In this document: one piece after another, positions 10,103-18,121 of the stretch
Position numbering within the stretch: position 1 is the first letter of the stretch
Layout of the letters: every line of letters starts with the position of its first letter
Assembly (NCBI GenBank): GCA_002221725.1
Contig: NJFT01000373.1
Span: 1-21,467 of the forward strand
Direction of reading: 5' to 3'
Length of the DNA: 21,467 nt
Origin: Scedosporium boydii
Lineage: Eukaryota > Ascomycota > Sordariomycetes > Microascales > Microascaceae
The notes under the pieces: generated by a model
What the model was told of the DNA's origin: nothing
Databases searched by the model: none
The model's input: the letters and a program-made list of their open reading frames with translations, nothing else
Made by a program: the position numbers and the translations under genes

Positions 10103-10112
10103 TCGGATCCGA
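10103..10112. promoter_or_regulatory. TCGGATCCGA palindrome, copy 5
   Basis: Exact copy, 380 bp upstream of the MFS transporter start and the closest of the three to that gene. The spacing is reasonable for an upstream activating site in a filamentous fungus. Confidence 0.6.
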
Positions 10113-10266
10113 GACCTCCCCTGCGGTGTTGGTGTCTGGCGCTTTCGCCACGGAAACCGCCGGATGTCTTTCCACCAAATTGCCGGTCTCGACGCCGAAC
10201 CCCACAACATCATCCCTTCAACGCGTAGAAATTTGCGGGGAAAAATATGGGGTAAGGGTTAAGGTT

Positions 10267-10306
10267 GTATGGGGTAGTATGGAGCAGCATGGGGTAGCAT
10301 GGGGAG
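10267..10306. repeat. Four 10-bp tandem units (GTATGGGGTA-like)
   Basis: Four imperfect 10-bp units (GTATGGGGTA, GTATGGAGCA, GCATGGGGTA, GCATGGGGAG) lie 190-225 bp upstream of the MFS start codon. They sit between the nearest palindrome and the gene, so they may be part of the promoter or 5' leader. Role unknown. Confidence 0.75.
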
Positions 10307-10491
10307 CCTTTCGAAGCATACTTAAGACCTTCGATATCCCGTTCATCCATCCCTTGGGATCGGCAGAGGGTTTCAAGCTCAATAATACAGAGGCACCGGG
10401 TCTCTTCCTAATACTACTTAAACTTGCCTTGCCCGATATCCTTCAGCTTTTTCCATCTCGAATCTACGTGCCAAATCGACCACCGATCATC

Positions 10492-12415
10492 ATGGCGTCG
10501 CATACGCCTTCCGACAAGAAATCTGACCCTGCGGAGACTACGCCTGACCACAACTCTGACGGCTATGGAAAGGGAGAAATTGCTTATATCGATGCAGCCG
10601 AAACGACGCTCGAGTCGTTCTCCCATCTCGATGAGAAGAAGATTCTGCGCAAGGTATGTTGGCGTTGTCGCAGCTCCCGATGGTTGTTTTGTTTGGCTTT
10701 GGTTCTCACAAGCTCGTCTAGATGGACCTTCGACTGATTCCATTACTCGCTCTTCTCTACCTGCTGTCTTTCCTCGACCGTAAGTCGAATAGAACACCCA
10801 CTTTACGGAAACGCCCTTTTGTCTGACAGAATCATTCCTCAGGTGGAAATATCGGAAACGCCAAGATCGAGGGCCTTCAGGAAGATCTCAACATGAAGCC
10901 CGATCAGTATAACTGGTGCCTCACCGTTTTTTTCTTTACCTACGCCGCCTTCGAAGTCCCTTCGAATCTACTTCTCAAGAAGCTCCGCCCGAGCATTTGG
11001 CTTCCTACTATCATGGTCGCATGGGGAGTCGTGATGACTCTGATGGGCATCGTGAAGAACTATCACGGGCTACTAATTGCACGCATCTTCCTCGGCGTCA
11101 CAGAGGCGGGATTGTTCCCCGGTGTTGCTGTCAGTTTGCCCCATCCTCATATCCCCTCCAATGAGTAAAACTGACGTTCATTCCCTCTTAGTACTATCTC
11201 ACCATGTGGTATTGCCGTCACGAGATCCAATTCCGCCAGGCCCTATTCTTCTCAGCCGCCTCCATCGCCGGTGCCTTCAGCGGTCTCCTCGCCTTCGCCA
11301 TCGCCAAGATGGACGGAATCGGTGGACTAGAGGGCTGGCGCTGGATCTTCATCCTCGAGGGCATTGCCACCGTCCTCGTCGCAGTCATGTCCTTCTTCGC
11401 CCTTCATGACTTCCCAGAGACGGCGAAATTCCTTACCGAGGAGGAGCGCGCGTTCGTCGTTTACCGGTTGAAATATCAGAGCCAGATCAGAGGCCAGGAA
11501 CAGGATGGCCACGTCCGCGTCCCTGAGGCCGACGAGTTCAAGTGGGCGTATGTGTGGAGTGCGTTCAAGGACTGGCAGCTTTGGGTTAATATCTTTGTCT
11601 ACTGGGGTGTAAGTGACCTACGGCTCACCTAACATTCATTCGTCCATGATACTAATAGGTCCCAGATTGTCTGCCCGCTCTACGGCATCAGCCTCTTCCT
11701 TCCAACCATCATCCGAAGCCTCGGATACACGAGCAGCAAATCCCAGCTTATGACTGTTCCTATTTACGTGACGGCCGCCATTCTAGCAGTGATAGTCGCC
11801 TGGACTTCGGACCGCGTTGGAAAGAGAAGTCCGTTCATCATTCCACTTCTGTGCGTCATGCTCGTTGGTTTCGCCATGTAAGTTATATCTGGAAGCGCGC
11901 TCTCTCATATAAACCCTTAAGCTCCAGGCTAATCATCTCTCCATCAGGTCCATCTCCACTAGCAATCCCAAGGTCGTCTACGGCGGTGTCTTTATCGCAG
12001 CTTGTGCCATCTACCCTGCCTTTCCCGGCTGCATCGCCTGGCTTTCGAACAACTTGGCTGGAAGCTACAAACGAAGTGTGGGAATGGCGCTTCAGATTGG
12101 TATTGGTAATCTTGGCGGTGTAAGTGCGATCTTAGATATAGACTTCGAGGAAACATCACTAACAGGGGGTTGTTTTAGGCCATGGCCTCCAACTTTTACC
12201 GGCAGAAGGATGCCCCTCGATACATTACCGGACACGGCTTGGAGCTTGGCTTCATCTGCGCCGGCATTCTTGCCTGCTTCATCCTCATCTTTGGATACAG
12301 TCGCAGTAACAAGAGTCGTGAGAGGCAAATGGCTGCGGGGGCCGCTGACCAGTATAGCGCTGCGGAGTTGTCGGCGAAGGGTGATAAGGCTGTGACCTGG
12401 AGATATATGTACTAA
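10492..12415 (+). CDS. MFS transporter, anion:cation symporter (Dal5/Tna1-like) family (seven exons)
   Basis: Exons: 10492-10653, 10722-10779, 10843-11129, 11192-11608, 11666-11877, 11948-12119, 12179-12415, giving 514 residues, the usual size for this family. It should sit in the plasma membrane with twelve spans and move a small organic anion or vitamin-like acid with protons. Family marks are YLLSFLDRGNIGNAKIEG (about 67-84, end of span 1), RIFLGVTEAGLFPGV (about 154-168, span 4) running into YYLTMWY, and GWRWIFILEG in span 6. WTSDRVGKRSPFI follows span 8. The N terminus is a 50-residue polar cytoplasmic tail. All introns are 56-70 bp with GTAAGT-like donors except GTATGT and GTCAGT; exon 2 is only 58 nt. 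The ATG context ATCATCATGGCG is favourable. Three TCGGATCCGA palindromes upstream tie it to the dehydrogenase and regulator. The substrate cannot be deduced. Confidence 0.92.
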
Positions 12416-14573
12416 TAGTTTCTTGAGAGTTTGGAGACTTATATTCATTGAACTGATCGAGACGGACGAAGGCACCGCCAACGATCGGGTCTTCAAGGAC
12501 TAACAGGTGCGGGATCCAAGCATGCCTTTAGCTCATAAACCACAGTTTTTGTGCGCCTCGATGTTCCTTTAGACTCCCCGGTAAACAGTTAATTATCGCC
12601 TTGATTTCTCAAGTTGAGTTATATCTTATCGCCCCTTCGTCGACTGGTTCGGGAGGAGCATCATTCCTGGTCTTGGTACTCTCTCTTTTCCTATGGCTTG
12701 GCAATGCGGTGCATCGTTGATATATGGCCCAACTATACTGCCGATATTGTTTAAATTCAACCTTACATGGCATAACAGCTCAAGGTGGGGAGAGTATCTT
12801 CCAAAGGCTACGTAGCCTATAGGCCTCCAGGTTCTTTCCCGCTGTTTGAGAGAGGCAACTTCCAATATACGGCTGCGAGGTATTTGGTTGCCTTATTCTA
12901 CTATCGCACCTAACTCCTCTTGGTGGCCGCACACCCATCGCCTACTTCTTAGCTGCAGAGACGATTTTGGGACGTCTAGGGATAGCATCGTTTCCCTCTT
13001 ACCTTCCAAACTCTACATCCTAAGAGCGTATTATGAATAAAATATTACCGATCTGTAGGGTGACCCGGAAATATTAGCGTTTATAATACCCCAACGACTA
13101 GGAGGTCTTTCGCTCATAAGTGTGGATTAATACCACGATTTTATGCCAAGGGTGTTCTGACCTCGTTTCTTCACATGGCGTACTTTGTCCTCGAACGACA
13201 TATTTAAGACGAGTGATGAGAGTTGGTGTATATCAACTACTTTATGATGGGTATTTCTATTTATATATTATTGTGAGTTTCTAATGTTGAGGACCCCAAA
13301 GCGACTATGGCTCCAGTTTTGGATCTTGCCAAGCGATACATGAGATCCCGGACAGACACACACAAAGAATCTGATTCCTTTGAGATCTTTGGGTAATGTA
13401 AAACGCCCAATATAACTATCTCTCTCTTTTCCGGGAATTTTATATTTAAATTTTTGTCTAATATATAGTGTCCACAGAACCACCGCCCTTGTATTCACGA
13501 ACACCTCCTAGACTATAGACCTCGAAAGGTTGGATTCGGAACAAGGACAACTGACGGTGACACCGGGGAAGTAGCCCTACTTCGTCATCAAGGATCGAGC
13601 CTCCGTTTTTTTCCGAGCATTTTACTTTGCAGACTATCTTATTCAGTGCCATCTCTGTGGCACCAATGATCTTTGGTATTTGACTCCAGGATGAACCGGG
13701 ACTTGGGTGCGAATACCTGAATATTGGATTATGGGCTTTGTTCTACCAACTGCTGGTCGGCGGTGGGTAGGGCCCGGCCGCGTATTTGGGTGGTCTCTGC
13801 TGCAGAACGAGCCCATGTACTTTTCTCGATAGTAATTTAAGTTGAGCCATGAGTCGATTCTTACTTCCCCTCTGCGCTTTGCCAAGTCTCTATTTCCGGA
13901 ATAGCTTCTTTCTCGCCCTAGTATTCAGTTAGGAATGCGGGCCAAGATGAGGAAGGATCTGGGCCAAGATAATACGCTTTGATGCTCGATCGCTCTGAGG
14001 AACCTTTGGCTTTCGTGACTCTAGAAACTTGCGGATGAAGAACGGCTCTTATGAGCGTAATAGCACGTCCCTGATGTAGGGCTTTTACTGGGTCTTATTG
14101 AGTTGTTTTGCTGCAACTATAGCTGTAATTAAATGGGGAACTAGCAGCTAGGAACCTATTAGCTGATCGAGTGTTCGTTGGCAGGGGCGTTCACTTGAAC
14201 GTTTAAACCGACTAATGTCTTCAATTTAAACTGGGCATTAGTGTGTCGTCCAGAATCCTTCGAGGCCTGAACTCGTCCTCCAAAGAGCAGCCTCATTCCG
14301 TATAACAGAATCTAAATTTATGGCCGCTCGGGCCATTCCAGTCTCGTTTCTGAGTTGTATAATACTAGGCAAGCGAGTATATTCTCGGGGCTAATACTAC
14401 CATGCTAGTTTCCATTGCATGCCAAGCGATGTTCTGAGATCTCTGTTGGCTTATAATAACTTCTATGCATAGGTCGGCATTTAGAATCCGACCGAATTCG
14501 GAAATATGCCTATTGCCACCAGAAACAACGCCAAGTTGACAGCCAGTCTGGTCGGAGCAGCGGCATGGTGACT
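12416..14573. other. Gene-free, partly AT-rich stretch
   Basis: About 2.2 kb with only short, motif-free open frames on either strand and several AT-rich tracts (for example around 13250-13470). A GGGCCAAGAT motif occurs twice near 13937 and 13960. No tRNA, rRNA or transposase remains were recognised. It may be old decayed sequence, but nothing identifies it. Confidence 0.5.
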
Positions 14574-14783
14574 TTATCGAGTGGCGGCCTCGATGGCCTT
14601 TTCAGTGCTTTTGTCGAGTGCTTCAACTACATCGACGCCGGCAGGAGATATGATTACAACTGCGAGATTCTTATCGCCAAGTTCTACATCCACGGAAACG
14701 CAAAGTTGCGATCCTTTGCATTCTACGTGATGACACGATAGTTGCATTGCGCATCCTTGACTGAGTTTGTCTTTGTTATTCAT
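14574..14783 (-). CDS. Possible small protein of 69 residues, hypothetical
   Basis: A short ATG-to-stop frame in an otherwise empty region. The translation looks more protein-like than other small frames nearby. It has four cysteines in the first 30 residues (C12, C17, C22, C28), then a strand-like stretch (SVDVELGDKNLAVVIIS), and ends in a charged amphipathic helix (VVEALDKSTEKAIEAATR). No signal peptide, known domain or intron was seen, and no partner gene overlaps. It could be a real small intracellular protein, the last exon of a decayed gene, or chance. The family is not recognised. Confidence 0.3.
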   Translation of the reverse strand: MNNKDKLSQGCAMQLSCHHVECKGSQLCVSVDVELGDKNLAVVIISPAGVDVVEALDKSTEKAIEAATR

Positions 14784-15259
14784 AGAGGGTCAAGGACGAA
14801 GCAAGGCAGTCGACACGAATCGAAGTTTAAATTTCGAAGATGATAAGGTGAAAAGGCGAAAGTAGTCGGCCCGGTTCCAAAACCATAGAGTTGCCCACTA
14901 GAAACAGAATAGCACTTTTTAGTATACTAAATTTAGTGCTTGCCCCTCAATTTAATAAAGGAACACTAGCTCTGATCAAGGGCAGAGTAATTCCCGAAAG
15001 TATGCTGCCAATTTGATCATCTTCTCTGACTTAAACTCCCGTGAGCTCTCGAAGCAGCTTGGCCGATACGGCTTTCCTAAAGAACCGTGGACTTAACTTG
15101 CGGCAAGATAGCTACTGTAACATAGCCCAACGTGCAATTTAATATCAACCAAGTTTCTATCCTCCATCGGGCTTACTAGGAGTCTATGCTATGCTACCTG
15201 CTGGGCTCTTGGAATCAGAATAGCAATGATCCAGACCAATTAGCCAAGCGGGTTTTCTC
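14784..15259. other. Intergenic region downstream of the AAA ATPase
   Basis: No gene seen. It contains the AT-rich inverted-repeat structure at 14911-14940 and the 3' flank of the AAA ATPase gene. Confidence 0.5.
14911..14940. repeat. AT-rich inverted repeat (hairpin-forming)
   Basis: A perfect 14-bp palindrome TTTAGTATACTAAA (14918-14931) is flanked by AGCACT on the left and its complement AGTGCT on the right, offset by two bases. It could be a small transposon terminus or a hairpin. No matching second end was found by eye. Confidence 0.5.
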
Positions 15260-17659
15260 TCATCTGCCAGAGGGTGATGCTTGATCACCCGAGTTGATAA
15301 ACTCGTCCACCTCTTTTCTTGCGTCATCATCCAAATTTCCTGTCGCGATATCTAAAACCTGCTTCAGGTTTGCCAAAGAGAGAGAATCTCTTTCCTCTGA
15401 CCCAGTGAAAAGTTTTAAGACGTGAATGACATTCTTAATAGTCCTCCCATCCATGTCCAGCTCGGCTAGCCCTGCAAAATCATCTCTAGAGAGAGCGTCT
15501 GAGCCCCATCCTCCCTTCTCTATCTCCCATCGCCATATGGCTTCCTTTTCGGAGGCGCTAAGTTTTCCGTACTCAATAGAAACGTGGATGCGGGAGTAAA
15601 ATGCTGGGTCAAAGTCTTTTCGGCGGTTGGTCGTGAGAATGACTATCCCAGATTGATATTCAAGCAGCCTAAGAAGCACTAAAGATCATAGTTAGAAACG
15701 CTGGCACTGACGACAACTCGACCACCCAAATTTCAAACAAACAAGCTTATACATACCTGAGACCATGGCATTCCTCTCCAGGCTGTCATCTGCTCTCTTG
15801 GCCATGAAGGCGTCTGCCTCGTCAAACAGCATGATGGCTCCCCACCGAGTGGTTCGATCGAAAGCCTTGAGCAGCCGGCTCTCGACTTCCCATGTTTCTG
15901 TTCCGAGATCGCTACCGCTTACACGGTATAGAGGGAGATGTAGAAGTTCCGCAACACACTCTACAGATGAGACGGGTCAAAGTCAAAAAAAGTGGTCCGC
16001 AACTAGCGATGGATGGATATCTGGCAATGAGCACATACCGGCCGTTAGAGTCTTTCCTGATCCCGAGAGGCCATATAGAAGAATCAAGAGTCCCCTTCCT
16101 TTATTCTCAATCTGGTAATCAAACTGCTCGGACAGGAAAGAGAACCCTGATGTAACCTGGAGGACTGATCGCATCCTATGGGACGATTGCCGGATATGCT
16201 CCGCTCGATCCTCCTCCCAGACGATTGATGTGAACCCATCGACCTGGAAATATCCTGCGTCCTTGGTGACAAGAGAGTACCCCGCAATCCTGGACGGAAA
16301 CGTCATGAGCTCGTCGGGTGTGAGAGACGTCACGTCGACATCTCGGAGGTGGTCGGGGGCTTCGATTGGGGCGTTTGCGTGGCTATTGCTACTTTCACTG
16401 TCACTGTCACTAGCACCGCCAGCATCAGACCTAGAGTTATAAGATTTCGATCGTGCGTTTGAAAGGGAGCTGGCGATGATGCGCTTCGCGAATATTCCGT
16501 GCTCATTGATGAAACCAACGGGATCAATCATAACGCGACCGGCGATCTGCTTGGCGGTCAATTTCCACGGATTTCTGAATCAACGCCGTGAAATGGGGGA
16601 AAATCCTACAGTTCTCTCCGGAGCGTCAAAGAATTCACATCCTTTTGTCTCCCACCTCACGCGCTGAATCCATATGGAACCGCAATATGTCATATGGGTG
16701 GGAGCACCGAGGCCCTTGGCGTTTCGGCACAGTTCAATAAACGCCTTTCCCCTCCTCACAAGGTCTTCGACCGTTTCGGCACGGTCGGCACAGTAGGCGA
16801 GAGGATAAGCTGGAAGCGCAGAAATTGCGACCTGACCGACAAAGGCCGGAAATTGAAACACTTCCTCAATGGCACCAAAACGCCCTCTTTCAAAGGTCAT
16901 ATGCAGCACCTTCAGACACCAGTTTACATTCCCGTCTGCGTCCTTCTTGTTAAAGAAGGAACGCAATACCCCACACAGCGTCTCGAATCGCCCGCCGGTG
17001 TCTTGCCGACGTAGTAGCACATGCTCACCGGGCTTGAAAATGGCCCATAGGTAGTCCATCGAAATTTGACCGGCCGATGTCAGTGACTCGATGCCATCAA
17101 TAGCTCGACCTAGGGACTCATGCAAAAAATTTTCGAGAGTATTAATCTCTGTTTTTAACCGCTTCTCTTCTGAGATGGGCAGGTCTGCAGCGGCGGCGGT
17201 GGCTGCAATTTCTTCGCGAAAATGATAGAGCTCGTGGTAAGGCGCCTTGACGACGATGGGGCTTGCATGGATATTCAGAGTGCTGAGATGGGGGCAAACC
17301 GCGCGAATGACGTTCTGGAGCAGATCGGACTGGATCTCCAGCTCCAGGACGGGCTTCTTGTCCTTGTGGACGTTTCGACGGAGGAGCAGGGAGTTGGGTC
17401 CGAATCGCTTGTTGACAGTGCTCCTCGGCGCAGCTATCTGATCCGTCAGGTGGCAGTCACCGGGTTCGCTGTCAGAGAGCCAGATTTGCGTAATGTCGCA
17501 AAGCCGGCCGTTGAAAGTCGGGCCATTGCTCGTTTCGGTGGGGTCGCTGTCGATGTTGCTACCTGTTTCACGCGGTCCACCGAGCCGCAAGTCCGCGTAC
17601 AAAGAGAAAAGAGCGGGGGAGGAGGTGGTCATTATTATAAATGAAGGCCTTCCTCCCAC
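15260..17659 (-). CDS. AAA ATPase of the fungal DUF7025 type (four exons)
   Basis: Exons, from the start: 16656-17659, 16039-16574, 15757-15960, 15260-15678, giving 720 residues. Residues 1-330 match the N-terminal region of large fungal AAA proteins: a helical stretch, then DYLWAIFKPGEHVLLRR (about 195) and a beta-rich part. A Ser/Asp-rich linker (SDSDSESSNS) lies near 385. The ATPase core is at the end: Walker A GLSGSGKT (503-510), Walker B AIMLFDEADAF (555-565, D560, E561), sensor 1 in ILTTN (N599) and a candidate arginine finger in AFYSRIH (R611). So it should hydrolyse ATP, probably as a ring, to remodel a protein partner; the partner is unknown. Intron 1 uses a weak donor, GTGGGA; it is the only choice found that keeps frame. 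The other donors are GTATGT. The Met at residue 10 (17632) is an equally good start. It shares a 462-bp divergent promoter with the 825-residue membrane-protein gene. Confidence 0.85.
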
Positions 17660-18121
17660 AGGGATGCCAGTAGGAAAATCGTACGCCTTTTGCTCTTTGG
17701 TGGAATTTAAAGTAGGCTGGAGTTATTTGAAAGAGAAGTCCCAGCGCGTTGGTTCAGGGTGAGAACCGGGCCGGGGCGAGGTAACCCGACCTGGCTTGAG
17801 GAACGATTCCGACCTGGAAATGCATAATTGGAGAAATGTGCGGCGCAGGCCATTTTCCACTTTCCAGGGTCAGGGAAATATAAATATGTGACCGTTTTTC
17901 ATTCGATAGGACGTGACGGGCGATAATTGGTCGCAATTGCTGCATCCTGAAGATCCGTGGAGGCTTGGGCAGGCTCTTGCCGCTCAATACGACCCCCAAT
18001 TGGAATTTATTAAAGCGTCTGACATGCCACATCTAACGGGCTGCCTCCCGCCGCAATAGGATACATTCCTGCACCCTCGCGCCACCTAAAAAACGTCGCA
18101 GCCCGATGTTACAAGTTACCA
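17660..18121. promoter_or_regulatory. Divergent promoter between the AAA ATPase and membrane-protein genes
   Basis: A 462-bp spacer separates the two start codons, so both 5' regions must fit in it. It contains no CGGATCCG element. An AT-rich patch lies at 17870-17890 (AAATATAAATATG). Shared control of the pair is possible but not shown. Confidence 0.5.

Larger units (their letters stand above)
8839..10491. other. Intergenic region and long upstream region of the MFS transporter
   Basis: No gene is supported. The stretch carries three TCGGATCCGA palindromes (9732, 9813, 10103) and three short tandem repeats (9334-9360, 9514-9530, 10267-10306). Open frames on both strands in 9500-10240 lack recognisable motifs. 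The frame that runs into the MFS start from 10126 has no conserved content before the Met at 10492. Confidence 0.55.

Noticed and set aside
10126..10491. Upstream extension of the first MFS exon
   Set aside because: The frame is open but the residues before the Met at 10492 show no conservation pattern and include the tandem repeat. The Met at 10492 has a good context and gives the usual N-terminal tail length.
16580..16653. Reading the first AAA exon through to the stop at 16580
   Set aside because: The tail lacks family features and would end the protein before the ATPase core. Joining at 16656/16574 restores one long frame.
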